NCBI RefSeq assembly: GCF_001544695.2
Contig: NZ_FCOM02000008.1
Span: 124,001-188,000 of the forward strand
Direction: 5' to 3'
DNA: 64,000 nt
From: Caballeronia arvi
GTDB lineage: Bacteria; Pseudomonadota; Gammaproteobacteria; Burkholderiales; Burkholderiaceae
The position numbers and the translations under genes are program-made. Shown one piece after another: positions 19,306 through 28,710 of this stretch. The notes below the pieces were generated by a model, which saw only the letters and a list, made by a program, of their open reading frames with translations, was not told where the DNA came from and searched no databases. Each line of letters starts with the position of its first letter. Positions within the stretch are counted from its first letter, which is position 1.

Positions 19306-20377
19306 TCGTTACGAATCGGTCCGCCAGCAACTGATGCGCGATCCGCAGAAATGGCTGATTACCGGTGTCGCCGGCTTCATCGGCTCGAATCTGCTCGAAG
19401 CACTGCTCAAGCTGGACCAGGAAGTCGTCGGGCTCGACAACTTCGCCACCGGCCATCAGCGCAATCTCGACGAAGTGCGCTCGCTCGTGTCGCCCGCGCA
19501 ATGGAGCCGCTTCAGCTTCATGGAAGGCGATATCCGCAATCTCGACGACTGCCGCGCCGCGGTGAAGGGCGCCGCGCACGTGCTGCACGAAGCGGCGCTC
19601 GGCTCGGTGCCGCGCTCAGTGAACGATCCGATCACGACGCACGAAGTGAACATCAGCGGCTTTCTGAACATGCTCGTCGCCGCGCGCGACGCCAAAGTGG
19701 AAAGCTTCACGTATGCGGCGTCGAGCTCGACCTACGGCGACCATCCCGGCTTGCCGAAAGTCGAGGATCGTATCGGCCAGCCGCTGTCGCCGTATGCGGT
19801 GACGAAGTACGCGAACGAGCTGTACGCGTCGGTATTTGCGCGCACCTACGGCCTGAACGCGATCGGCCTGCGCTATTTCAACGTGTTCGGCAAGCGTCAG
19901 GACCCGGACGGCGCGTATGCGGCGGTGATCCCGAAGTGGACGGCCGCGCTCATCGACGACGAACAGGTCACGATCAACGGCGACGGCGAAACGAGCCGCG
20001 ATTTCTGCTTCATCGACAACGTCGTGCAGATGAACATTCTCGCCGCGACGTCGGACGCCGAAGCGCGCAATCAGGTCTATAACGTCGCGGTCGGCGACCG
20101 CACGACGCTCAATCAGCTCTACGATGGCCTGAAGCGCGTGCTCGCCGACAACGGCGTGGTGAACGACGGCAGCGCGGTGTACGCGCCGTTTCGCGCCGGC
20201 GACGTGCGCCACTCGCAGGCGAACGTCGACAAGGCCGCGCAACTGCTCGGCTACGCGAGCGCGATTCCGCTCGCCGACGGTCTCGCGATCGCGATGCCGT
20301 GGTACATCCGCTTCCTGTCGGGGCGGCGCGTGCCGGCTGAACAGGTCGAAGGCGACGTGGCGGCGAGGCCCGCATGA
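19298..20377 (+). CDS. tviC: UDP-N-acetylglucosamine(-uronate) 4-epimerase, TviC/WbpP type
   Basis: A 359-residue extended short-chain dehydrogenase. It has the cofactor motif [13 protein letters not shown] (about 22-34), the AASSSTYGD serine motif and the catalytic YAVTK. The N-terminal extension before the Rossmann motif and the segment [21 protein letters not shown] are typical of WbpP/TviC, which interconvert UDP-GlcNAc/GalNAc or their uronic acids at C4. It overlaps the previous gene by 8 nt and the next by 4 nt (ATGA). With TviB it forms the pair known from Vi antigen and P. aeruginosa O6 synthesis, so UDP-GalNAcA is the expected product. Confidence 0.92.
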   Translation: MSDRYESVRQQLMRDPQKWLITGVAGFIGSNLLEALLKLDQEVVGLDNFATGHQRNLDEVRSLVSPAQWSRFSFMEGDIRNLDDCRAAVKGAAHVLHEAALGSVPRSVNDPITTHEVNISGFLNMLVAARDAKVESFTYAASSSTYGDHPGLPKVEDRIGQPLSPYAVTKYANELYASVFARTYGLNAIGLRYFNVFGKRQDPDGAYAAVIPKWTAALIDDEQVTINGDGETSRDFCFIDNVVQMNILAATSDAEARNQVYNVAVGDRTTLNQLYDGLKRVLADNGVVNDGSAVYAPFRAGDVRHSQANVDKAAQLLGYASAIPLADGLAIAMPWYIRFLSGRRVPAEQVEGDVAARPA

Positions 20378-21540
20378 AGATCGTCGTTTTCATCTATTCG
20401 ATGCACGGCGGCGGCGCGGAGCGCATCACCGCGAATCTCGCGAACGAATGGGCGGCGCTCGGCTGGGACGTGACCGTCGTCACGTTGACGGCCGGTGAAA
20501 CCGACGTCTATCCGTTCCATCCGCGCGTGAAGCGCATCGAGCTCGGGCTCGCGGGCGGTGTCGAAGGCGGCGGCTTCGTGCGCACGCTGCTGTCGAACGC
20601 GAAGCGCGTCCTCGCTTTTCGCAAGGTGCTGCGCGAGACGAAACCGACGGTCGCGCTCGGCGTCATGGCAACCGCGAACGTGCTCACCGTGCTCGCGGGC
20701 ATCGGCCTGCCGTACAAGATCATCGCGAGCGAGCACACGCATCCGCCGCGCGCGCAGCTCACGCCGTTCTGGGAGCGCCTGCGCCGCCTGACGTACCGCT
20801 TCGCGGACAAGGTCGTCGCGCTCACCGACGAAACGAAAGACTGGATCGAGACGCACTGCGGCTGCCGCGACGTCAAGGTGATTCCGCCGCCGTTCGCGCT
20901 GCCGATCGCGCGCACGAACCCGATCATCGAGCCGCACAGCGTGGTCGGCGAAGAGCGTCGCGTGCTGCTCGCGGTCGGCCGGCTGTCGCCCGAAAAGGGC
21001 TTCGACAGCCTCATCGACGCATTCAGGAAGATTGCCGGCGCGCTGCCGCAATGGGATCTCGTGATCGTCGGCGAAGGTCAGGCGCGCGCGAGCCTGGAAC
21101 GGCGCGTGGAAGAGACCAAGCTGCACGGCCGCGTCTTCCTGCCGGGCCGCGCGGGCAATGTCGCGGACTGGTACGAGCGCGCGGACCTGTACGTGCTGAG
21201 CTCGCACTTCGAAGGCTTTTCTATGACGCTCGTGGAAGCGATGGCGCACGGCTGCGCCGCCGTCAGCTACGACTGCGATTCCGGCCCGCGCGTGATCCTC
21301 ACGCACGGCACGGACGGCCTGCTCGTGACGCCGGTCGGCGACGCAGGCGCGCTCGCGAAGTCGCTCGAATCGCTGATGAAGGACGACGCCGAGCGTGATC
21401 GCATGGCGCTGTGCGCGAGCACCGTCAACGAGCGCTTCGCGTTCCCGAAGACCATCGCGCTCTGGCAGGACGTGTTCGAAGCGTCCGGCGTGAAGGTGCC
21501 GCGGCGCGCGAATCTGCGCGTTCCCGTTGCCGAGCGTTGA
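20374..21540 (+). CDS. GT4-family glycosyltransferase, PglH/WbpH-like
   Basis: A 388-residue GT-B transferase beginning [17 protein letters not shown], the signature of the PglH-like branch that often adds GalNAc or GlcNAc. The donor site shows [15 protein letters not shown] and the EX7E motif in EGFSMTLVE. Start and preceding stop overlap as ATGA, so it is translationally coupled to the epimerase. It is similar in layout to the next gene and the two probably arose by duplication. Confidence 0.9.
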   Translation: MKIVVFIYSMHGGGAERITANLANEWAALGWDVTVVTLTAGETDVYPFHPRVKRIELGLAGGVEGGGFVRTLLSNAKRVLAFRKVLRETKPTVALGVMATANVLTVLAGIGLPYKIIASEHTHPPRAQLTPFWERLRRLTYRFADKVVALTDETKDWIETHCGCRDVKVIPPPFALPIARTNPIIEPHSVVGEERRVLLAVGRLSPEKGFDSLIDAFRKIAGALPQWDLVIVGEGQARASLERRVEETKLHGRVFLPGRAGNVADWYERADLYVLSSHFEGFSMTLVEAMAHGCAAVSYDCDSGPRVILTHGTDGLLVTPVGDAGALAKSLESLMKDDAERDRMALCASTVNERFAFPKTIALWQDVFEASGVKVPRRANLRVPVAER

Positions 21541-21553
21541 GGAGCCGCCGATC

Positions 21554-22717
21554 ATGAAGATCATGCTCGTCGTCAGTTCGATGGGAAGCGGCGGCGCGGA
21601 GCGCGTGGCGGCATCGCTCGTCAACGCTTGGGGCGCGCGCGGCGACACCGTCACGCTCGTCATCACGTACAGCGGGCGCGGCGCGTGCTTCTATCCGCTC
21701 GCAGAGAACGTGCGCTGCGTGTTCCTCGCCGATCGCGTGAAGGCCGGCGCGCGCATGCTGCAATATCCCGCGCGTTTTCGGGCGTTGCGCGCGCTGATTC
21801 GCGAAAGCGCGCCCGATGTCGTCGTGTCGTTCCTGTCGAACGTGAACCTCACGACGATTCTCGCGACGCGCGGCCTCGGCATTCCGGTCATCGCGAGCGA
21901 GCATATCGATCCGTCGGCGGACGGCCGCTCGTCGCTCATGATGCAGATGTGCCGCTTTGTCTATCCGAGCGCCGATCTGCTGACGCTGCTCACGGACAAC
22001 ATGGAGGCGTCGTTCCGGAAGATGGTGCCGCGCGTGAAGGGCATCGAAGTGGTGCCGAATCCGCTGCCGGACGAACTGCTGCTGCTCGATCCCGCCAGCG
22101 TCGAAAAGGGCGCGCGCAAGCGGCTCATCGCGGTCGGGCGGCTGAACACGCAAAAAGCGTTCGACTGGCTGATCGACGTCTTCGCGACGCTCGCGCCCGA
22201 GTTTCCGGACTGGGATTTGTGGATCTGGGGCGAAGGCCCGGAGCGCGCGGCGCTCGAAGCGCAGATCGCGCAACGGAAGATGGGCGAGCGTGTGCTGATG
22301 CCCGGCAAGACGACGACGCCCTGGGAAGAGATGGCGCGCTCGGATACGTTCGTGCTGTCGTCGCGCTACGAAGGCCTGCCGATGGCGATGCTCGAAGGCA
22401 TGGCGCTTGGCCTGCCGACCGTCGCGTTCGATTGCAAGAGCGGCCCGCGCGAGCTGACGCGCGACGGCCAGGACGGCGTGCTCGTGCCGGCCGGCGACAA
22501 GGCCGCGCTGACCGATGCGCTGCGGCGCGTGATGTCGGACGAAGCCTTGCGCGCGGAACTCGGACGCAAGGCGGCGGCGTCGGTGCGGCAACGCTACTCG
22601 TCGCAGGCGATTCTGCGTCAGTGGGACAGCATCTTTTCCCGGCTCGGCGCACGCGGACGCAGCGACGAAGGCAAGAGCGCGGGATATCCGCGCGCGGTCA
22701 CGGGAGAAAAGGCGTAA
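21554..22717 (+). CDS. GT4-family glycosyltransferase, PglH-like
   Basis: A 387-residue GT-B enzyme starting KIMLVVSSMGSGGAERVAA, with AVGRLNTQKAFDWLI in the donor domain and the EX7E motif in EGLPMAMLE. It aligns along its length with the preceding transferase. GGAG precedes the ATG by about nine bases. The TAA stop shares its last base with the ATG of the next gene, so the two are coupled. Sugar specificity is unknown. Confidence 0.9.
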   Translation: MKIMLVVSSMGSGGAERVAASLVNAWGARGDTVTLVITYSGRGACFYPLAENVRCVFLADRVKAGARMLQYPARFRALRALIRESAPDVVVSFLSNVNLTTILATRGLGIPVIASEHIDPSADGRSSLMMQMCRFVYPSADLLTLLTDNMEASFRKMVPRVKGIEVVPNPLPDELLLLDPASVEKGARKRLIAVGRLNTQKAFDWLIDVFATLAPEFPDWDLWIWGEGPERAALEAQIAQRKMGERVLMPGKTTTPWEEMARSDTFVLSSRYEGLPMAMLEGMALGLPTVAFDCKSGPRELTRDGQDGVLVPAGDKAALTDALRRVMSDEALRAELGRKAAASVRQRYSSQAILRQWDSIFSRLGARGRSDEGKSAGYPRAVTGEKA

Positions 22718-23736
22718 TGGTCGACCGGCGGCGCGTCATTCACTCCCTGCTGATGGGCGCCGTGGCCGGCGGCGCGAGCGCCGTGGGGCTGGGCGCGCAG
22801 GCGTCCGCGAAGCGTGAGGTCGTCACCGACAAGTCGTTCGGCGTGAAGGGCGACGGCAGGACGAACGATCGCATCGCGCTGCAGAACGCCATCGACCGGT
22901 CCGTGGATCAGACGCTTTTGATCACCGGCAAGTGCCGAATCGACGCCAAAGGGCTCGATCTGCGCCGCAACAGTCATGTGCGTTTCGCGCCGGGCGCGTC
23001 GATCAAGCTGCTGCCGCACGACACGTCGTTCTATTCGATGTTCCGCATCTGGGACGTGGACAACGTGCTGGTCGAAAACGCGGTGCTCGACGGCAGCAAG
23101 GAGCTGAACGCCGCCACGCCCGCGCTGCGCGAAAACGGCCACGGCATGGGCTTTTCGATCGCCGGCAGCACGCAAGTGACGCTGATCTCGCCGAAGACGG
23201 TCGGTTGCTGGGGCGACGGTATCTATATCGCCAACAGCTACGAGGTGCCGTTCAGGTACAGCAGCCATATCCGCGTGGTGAAGCACCATGCGGACCGATG
23301 CCGCCGGCAGGGCGTCTCGATCATCAGCGGGCGCAACATCGTGTTCGAGCGTCCGCTGTGGGAGAACATCGGCGGCACGCAGCCGGAAGCGGGCCTGGAC
23401 GCCGAACCGAACAGCAACGCCGACATTCTGGAGAACATCCGCATCGTCGATCCGGTGACGCGCAACTGCCGCTACGGGATCATCGTCTGGCTGGAAGAGA
23501 TCGTGGGACCGGTGCCGAAGCATGTCGATATCGGCATCACGAATCATCGCGACGAAAGCGCGAGCGATGCGGCATTCGCCGTCTCGTCGCTCAAGCTGAA
23601 CGGGCGCAAGGTGTCTGGACAGATCGTCAGTCATTCGCCGACGTGGGTGCGCGCACGGATGTCGACGGTCGAAAGCATCGACTATGACAAGGCGGGACCG
23701 AAGATCGTCGTCACCAACCTGCGGCTCGTGCCCTAA
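22717..23736 (+). CDS. exported pectate-lyase-like right-handed beta-helix protein
   Basis: A 339-residue protein with an N-terminal export signal containing DRRRVIHSLLMG (Tat-like) and a probable cleavage after AQASA. The mature protein opens with SFGVKGDGRTNDRIALQNAID, the start motif of the pectate lyase 3/GH28-like superfamily, followed by beta-helix repeats with stacked NVLVENAVLDGS-type turns. It is closely related to the lipoprotein at 28711. Within a locus predicted to make a uronic-acid polymer it may cleave or epimerise that polymer in the periplasm; polysaccharide lyases are common housekeeping members of such loci. No catalytic residues can be named with confidence. It is coupled to the preceding transferase and precedes the polymerase by 45 nt. 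Confidence 0.8.
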   Translation: MVDRRRVIHSLLMGAVAGGASAVGLGAQASAKREVVTDKSFGVKGDGRTNDRIALQNAIDRSVDQTLLITGKCRIDAKGLDLRRNSHVRFAPGASIKLLPHDTSFYSMFRIWDVDNVLVENAVLDGSKELNAATPALRENGHGMGFSIAGSTQVTLISPKTVGCWGDGIYIANSYEVPFRYSSHIRVVKHHADRCRRQGVSIISGRNIVFERPLWENIGGTQPEAGLDAEPNSNADILENIRIVDPVTRNCRYGIIVWLEEIVGPVPKHVDIGITNHRDESASDAAFAVSSLKLNGRKVSGQIVSHSPTWVRARMSTVESIDYDKAGPKIVVTNLRLVP

Positions 23737-23781
23737 AAGCCGCGCGACACACTATAACTAAAGCGAAAACAAGGCCAAGCG

Positions 23782-24867
23782 ATGCAAGCAACGACAATGG
23801 ACAACACAGCGCAGCAACCCGCACCCGCCAGACGCGTGACGGGCTTCGCCTATTTCATGACGCCTTCCGGATGGGCGTTTCTGGCGCTCGCGGTGGCCAC
23901 GCTCTCGATACTCGCGTTCCGCGACCGCAGCATCGGGATGATCTTCGACCAGGAAGCGTACATCCAGTATTTCCGCTCGACGGACTGGCACTGGCTCGTG
24001 CAGTTCTACCGCAGCCGCGAATCGGACTTCGGCTTTCTCGTCAGCCTGATCACGGAAGAGCTGGGCTGGCGCTCGTGGGTCATCTTTCTGAACGCGCTCG
24101 GCGTGACGCCCGAAGGCGGCATCCGCACGACGGTGATCCTGCTCAACCTCGTCGTGATGTATTCGCTGCTGCAGACGCGGCGGCCGCTCGTCGGCCTCCT
24201 GCTGTGGCTCATCATTCCGTATGCGCTCGCAACCGTAGGGCTGTTCCAGATTCGCCAGGGCTTCGGCCTGGCCATCGCGATGCTGTTCGCATTGCGCTTC
24301 AACCGGCCGACGCTCGGCATGGGCCTCGCGAGCTTCGTGCACACGACCTTCGCCGTGCCCACGGCCTTTCTCCTGACCGCCGTGATATGCGGCGAGAAAA
24401 AGGGACGCGCGCTCGTCGCGGTGAGCGTGGCGGCGATCGTGCTGGCGTCGGCGGCGAAGTTCCTGTTCGCGAACTACGGCGGACGGCGTATCGACGAATA
24501 CACCGGCTATCAGGAAAACTTCACGATCAAGCTGCTCGCGCTGCTGTTCTTCTACACGATGGCGTCCGTCATGGTGCTGTACTCGACGTGGCGCTCGCCG
24601 GATACGCGGCGTCAGCTGACGCTTTCGCGCATGTCGATCATGCACGTGGGCCTCTTCGTGTATCTCGTCGTCGCGTTCTTCGTGTTCCCGTTCGCGAAGG
24701 GCCGCGTCTGGTATTGCGTGCCGCTGCTCCTGCCCTTCCTCGCTCCGGAGATCAAGCTCAAGAACGCTGGCGTGCTCGCCATCACGCTCGGCGTGTTCAT
24801 CGCCGTCTCCGCCGATGCCACGAAGAGCTATTTCGAAGGCGTCTATCACTATTTCCTGATGCCCTGA
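23782..24867 (+). CDS. EpsG/Wzy-like polysaccharide polymerase
   Basis: A 361-residue polytopic membrane protein with about ten helices. FDQEAYIQYFRS near residue 58 and IRQGFGLAIAMLFALRF near 160 match the EpsG family, whose members replace Wzy as polymerase of lipid-linked repeat units in exopolysaccharide loci. GRRIDEYTGYQ near 235 is the usual periplasmic loop. The ATG at 23782 has only a weak ribosome site; an in-frame ATG lies five codons later. It sits between the beta-helix gene and the deacetylase, 5 nt before the latter. Confidence 0.85.
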   Translation: MQATTMDNTAQQPAPARRVTGFAYFMTPSGWAFLALAVATLSILAFRDRSIGMIFDQEAYIQYFRSTDWHWLVQFYRSRESDFGFLVSLITEELGWRSWVIFLNALGVTPEGGIRTTVILLNLVVMYSLLQTRRPLVGLLLWLIIPYALATVGLFQIRQGFGLAIAMLFALRFNRPTLGMGLASFVHTTFAVPTAFLLTAVICGEKKGRALVAVSVAAIVLASAAKFLFANYGGRRIDEYTGYQENFTIKLLALLFFYTMASVMVLYSTWRSPDTRRQLTLSRMSIMHVGLFVYLVVAFFVFPFAKGRVWYCVPLLLPFLAPEIKLKNAGVLAITLGVFIAVSADATKSYFEGVYHYFLMP

Positions 24868-24872
24868 CGACG

Positions 24873-25883
24873 ATGTCCTACTTCCTGATTTCGCTCGATT
24901 TCGAATTGATGTGGGGCGTGCGCGACCATCGCTCGATCGCCACATACGGAAAGAACATCCTCGGCGTGCGCGAGGCGATTCCGGCCATGCTCGCGATGTT
25001 CACGAAGTATCGCGTGAAGGCGACCTGGGCGACGGTCGGCATGCTGCTCTTCGATAACAAGAAGGACCTGCTCGCGAATCTGCCCGACGTGCGCCCGAGT
25101 TATGCCGATGCAAAGCTGAGCCCGTACGCGGGCGGCTATCTCGATTCGATCGGCGCGGACGAGAAAAGCGATCCGTATCACTACGGCTTGTCGCTCGCGC
25201 GCCAGATCGTCGATACCGAAGGCAGCGAGCTCGCGAGCCATACGTTCTGTCATTACTACGCGCTCGAAGCGGGGCAGGACAAGGCGCAGTTCGCCGCCGA
25301 CATGGCAGCGTCCGTCGCGTCGATCAAACGTCTCGCCGATCCGCCCGCAAGCATCGTCTTTCCGCGCAATCAGGTGAACAACGCATATCTGCCGGTTTGC
25401 GCGGCGCACGGATTGATCGCGTACCGCGGCACCGAGCGCAACTGGATGTACCGCGAAACGGCGCGCGCCGACGAAGCCGCGCTGCGCCGCGCCGCCCGTC
25501 TCGCCGATGCGTATATCGATCTTTCCGGCGATCACGCCTTCGATCCGCAGCCGTCGCGCGGTCTCGTCGACGTGCGTTCGAGCCGCTTTCTGCGTCCGTA
25601 CGCGCGCAACAAGCGTGCGCTGGAATGGCTGCGGATTCATCGCATCAAGCAGTCGATGACATCGGCGGCGCGCACGGGGCGCTCGTTTCATCTGTGGTGG
25701 CATCCGCATAACTTCGGCGCGAATCTCGCCGAGAACCTCGCCGTGCTTGAAGCGGTGCTCGCGCATCACGCGCACCTGAGGGACACCTACGGCGTGCAGC
25801 CCGCGACGATGGCGGAAGTCGCGCGGGCAACGCGGTCGGAAGAAAGCCGGCTGGCGGAAATGGAATTCGGGCTGTTTGTTTGA
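24873..25883 (+). CDS. NodB-type polysaccharide deacetylase family protein
   Basis: A 336-residue cytoplasmic protein without signal peptide. FLISLDFELMWG at the N-terminus (Asp9 as likely catalytic base) and SHTFCHYY near residue 122 supply the metal-binding Asp-His-His pattern of the NodB fold, and FPRNQVNNAYL follows. The variant opening SLDFE is typical of members found in surface-polysaccharide loci, where they probably N-deacetylate a sugar of a lipid-linked intermediate. With no export signal, a cytoplasmic intermediate is the likely substrate. It is the last rightward gene before a strong terminator. Confidence 0.85.
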   Translation: MSYFLISLDFELMWGVRDHRSIATYGKNILGVREAIPAMLAMFTKYRVKATWATVGMLLFDNKKDLLANLPDVRPSYADAKLSPYAGGYLDSIGADEKSDPYHYGLSLARQIVDTEGSELASHTFCHYYALEAGQDKAQFAADMAASVASIKRLADPPASIVFPRNQVNNAYLPVCAAHGLIAYRGTERNWMYRETARADEAALRRAARLADAYIDLSGDHAFDPQPSRGLVDVRSSRFLRPYARNKRALEWLRIHRIKQSMTSAARTGRSFHLWWHPHNFGANLAENLAVLEAVLAHHAHLRDTYGVQPATMAEVARATRSEESRLAEMEFGLFV

Positions 25884-25933
25884 GTCGATGAGCGAGTACG
25901 GCGACTGCTTGTTCGGCGGTTGTTTCGATTGTG

Positions 25934-25957
25934 CGGCCTCCTTCGGGAGGCCGTTTT
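25934..25957 (+). terminator. intrinsic terminator of the main polysaccharide operon
   Basis: A perfect stem CGGCCTCC/GGAGGCCG with a UUCG tetraloop, followed by TTTTG, 50 nt after the deacetylase stop. Confidence 0.9.
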
Positions 25958-26002
25958 GCTTCAAGCGCGAAGTGAGGACGTGCCCGATGGGCTCATCGCA
26001 AG

Positions 26003-26024
26003 ACGGCCTCCATCCGGAGGCCGT
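26003..26024 (-). terminator. hairpin after the flippase gene
   Basis: The stem ACGGCCTCC/GGAGGCCGT has a 4-base loop and starts 3 nt past the flippase stop on the minus strand. It uses the same 8-bp stem as the plus-strand terminator 50 nt away. The following minus-strand bases are GTCTTGCG, so the U-tract is poor. Confidence 0.6.
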
Positions 26025-26027
26025 CGG

Positions 26028-27413
26028 TCACTCGGGCGTATCCGTTCCGGCTTTCGCTTCCGGGGCCACGAAAGGCGGCGCGAAACGCGTCCAGAAGATA
26101 TAGCACGCGAGCACGACGAACGCGCCGATGCCGGTGGCGAGCAGCACGCCTTGCGCGCCGAAGAAGCGGATAAGGATGATATTGCCGGCGATCTTGGTCC
26201 CGAAGCCGATCAGCGAAAACACGGTGATGGCCCGATAGCGCGTCTCGCTCGCGAACAACTGCACGAGCACGCACATGCCGAAATAGAAGGGCACTTGCAG
26301 CAGGCCATAACGGAATAGCGTCGTGACGGCGATGGTGTCGTCGGCCGTGAAGGCGCCCTTCTGAAAGAGCAGCTTGACGACGAACGGCGCGAGCACATAC
26401 GCGATCACGCCGCCGATCAGGCCCACTGCGGTCATGATGCCCGACCACTTCAGCGCCGTGCTGCGCGCGCGCTCGTGGTCGCCGCGATGAAGAATCTCCG
26501 CGAGAATCGGCAAGGTCGCCCGCGTGATGGCGAGCGCGCCCATGCTGAGCACGAGCGAAAGCAGCCGGTTTGCGTAGCCGAGCGTCGCGATGGCGCCGTC
26601 GCCCTGCTGCGCCATGAAGTACTGGTCGACCGGCAGCCAGAGACCGGCGACGACCGAGCCGATCGTGAGCGTGCCCATCGAGCGGATCGTAGCCGGCCAC
26701 TGCTTCGCGCGCGTCGATACACGCGGCAGCGCGGGCATCGAATCGGCGCGGCGCGCGAGCACGCGCAGCCACGCGGACTGCACCACGAAACCGAGCGACG
26801 TGCCCACGACGAGCGGCCAGATCGACGTGTTGTCTTGCGCACCGAGCACGAACACGAGCAGGCCGATGGCCGGCACGCATTCGAGCAACGTGTTGATGTG
26901 CTTGCCGGAAGCCTGCAGCCGCGCCGACGAAATGCAGATCGTGAAAGTCAGCACGCCGACCGGCAACATGCCGATGATCATGTGCCGGCAAATCTCGCGC
27001 GTCGACTCGGCGAGATTGCTGCCGACCGCCTCCGCCATATAGGGCCAGCCGAGCCAGAGCAGCAGGCACGAAGCGAGGCCGATGACGAGCCCCACGCCTT
27101 CGAGCTCGCCGATAAAGCCGTTCTGCTCGGATTTGTCGTCCTTGAGCGAGACGAGCGCGGGAATCAGCAAGACGCTCAGCACGTTCGTGAGCATCGTGGG
27201 CAGCCAGGTGACGAGCGTGAGCGCGAGCTGATAAGCGTCGACGGTGCCGCTGATCCCGTAGCGCCAGGCGATCGCCATTTCCTTCGACGCGCCGATACAT
27301 TTGCCGAGGATCACGAATGCCAGGAGCACGACCGCGCTTCTCGCGATGCGTTTGTGATCCTGATGCACTCCGCCGAGACGGCGTCTTACCGATTGCACCG
27401 CTGCGCTCAGCAC
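26028..27413 (-). CDS. MurJ/MviN-type lipid-linked oligosaccharide flippase (Wzx role)
   Basis: A 461-residue membrane protein with about fourteen helices of the MOP exporter superfamily. GASKEMAIAWRYGISGTVDAY at the N-terminus and KLLFQKGAFTADDT near residue 360 resemble MurJ/MviN, not classical Wzx, proteins. In this setting it most likely flips the undecaprenyl-linked repeat unit to the periplasm for the EpsG-like polymerase. A housekeeping lipid II role is less likely because the gene lies in a polysaccharide locus on a secondary replicon. It converges on the deacetylase gene and must have a promoter in the 27.4-28.7 kb gap. Confidence 0.85.
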   Translation of the reverse strand: MLSAAVQSVRRRLGGVHQDHKRIARSAVVLLAFVILGKCIGASKEMAIAWRYGISGTVDAYQLALTLVTWLPTMLTNVLSVLLIPALVSLKDDKSEQNGFIGELEGVGLVIGLASCLLLWLGWPYMAEAVGSNLAESTREICRHMIIGMLPVGVLTFTICISSARLQASGKHINTLLECVPAIGLLVFVLGAQDNTSIWPLVVGTSLGFVVQSAWLRVLARRADSMPALPRVSTRAKQWPATIRSMGTLTIGSVVAGLWLPVDQYFMAQQGDGAIATLGYANRLLSLVLSMGALAITRATLPILAEILHRGDHERARSTALKWSGIMTAVGLIGGVIAYVLAPFVVKLLFQKGAFTADDTIAVTTLFRYGLLQVPFYFGMCVLVQLFASETRYRAITVFSLIGFGTKIAGNIILIRFFGAQGVLLATGIGAFVVLACYIFWTRFAPPFVAPEAKAGTDTPE

Positions 27414-28710
27414 TGTACTTCTCCTGCGTGGGAGCCTTTCGTCGCGTGGCTCGACGTCAGGGCGATACGGGTCATGCGATGGAAGGTCGCGAAGGCTGAC
27501 TGCCTTCGCGCGTGAGATGAGGAGCGTGCATGAAAACGGGCGGCACGACTGTTCGCTAAGGCACCTGGCCGCGCGGATGCCGACGGGCGTCGGAATGGAG
27601 TTTCGGAAAGCGCGGAAGACATGTCTTTCATGGTGCGATGCGGGCCCGGCGAGGCGGGACCAAGGTTGAGATTAGTGCTTGTGCGGCTATCGATCGGTGC
27701 GAAATGGAACATATGACCGATATGGCGTAGGCTAAAACGTCTGATTATTTAATATTCGTCTGCGGATTAATCCGGTATCGTTTGATCAGATTATTCGAGG
27801 TTGTCGGGTAATCCCTGCCGGTGCGAGCCTTCAATAAACTTTCTTTGCTGCGTGAAAACCCGATAAGGGTTATTCCCTGTAGGGTCTTTCCTCTGGCGAT
27901 TAAATTTTTTTTTGACGGCGGCGCTTACAAAATTTGATTTGGCGGGCGAACCGGATGGTTAATCCGTTAATCATTCCAGCCAAGGGGATGCACGAACGTG
28001 CGGAAGCACACCAAACCCGCGGACAGTATTGCGAATCACACGCAATTACCCGCTATTAAAACGAAACAATCAAGCTGGTTATGCCCGTTTCGTTATACAA
28101 AAGCCATGCGCGTCAAGCCCTTGCGAGGCGTTGGATAGCGGTTCCAGACTCCGCCAGAGCGTGAACGTTCGTATTGCCATTCAGATTTGTTCAGATGAAT
28201 GTTAATCATCGTATCGAACGCTCATTAACAGAAGCTTTCAGAATACGATATTAACAATGATTGATGAGATGGATTAATTGTCTCTGCAATGGTTAAAACA
28301 GGAAATACGCCGTAAAAAAGCCCCGACAAAAGAAAATAAAAAGTTACAAGCGTACATTCTGTAACAAGTAGCGGGTAGAAACGCCCAGTAACAATCTGTA
28401 GTATTAATAAAAGACGGTAATTGCTTCCCGTCAGACTTCAACGCTTCGCGGGTCCGGTTTTGGCCTGTCGGGCATGGATGAATGAGCTCTTCCAGTTATC
28501 TGGTCTCTTCAAATCCCGAAGTCGTTCGTATTTCGCCGAGATGCCTTTCGGAGTCGCCTAGCGCGGCTGTCGAGCGCTGAGCGGTGCAAACGTTTGCGCC
28601 TGCTAATTTGCGTTTGTCATCTCATCGCCCTTAAGAAACGTTGCGTGCGGCCGATGTCGCAGAGATGGGTACGCCCGTCGCTCACGCACGATCAAAAACT
28701 GGAAAGACTA
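27414..28710. other. long AT-rich divergent regulatory region
   Basis: About 1.3 kb without a supported gene lies between the flippase and the beta-helix lipoprotein. From about 27720 to 28430 it is markedly AT-rich against the genome, with many TTAAT/ATTAA words and a T8 run at 27906. Small dyads such as AACCC/GGGTT near 27857 are present. Frames on both strands are short and lack codon bias. I expect divergent promoters and possibly binding by a nucleoid-silencing protein; no specific boxes can be named. Confidence 0.5.

Noticed and set aside
28378..28400. A GCGGGTAG word resembling the ops/JUMPstart element GGCGGTAG
   Set aside because: It does not match the conserved core exactly, and no RfaH-type pause hairpin could be identified around it.
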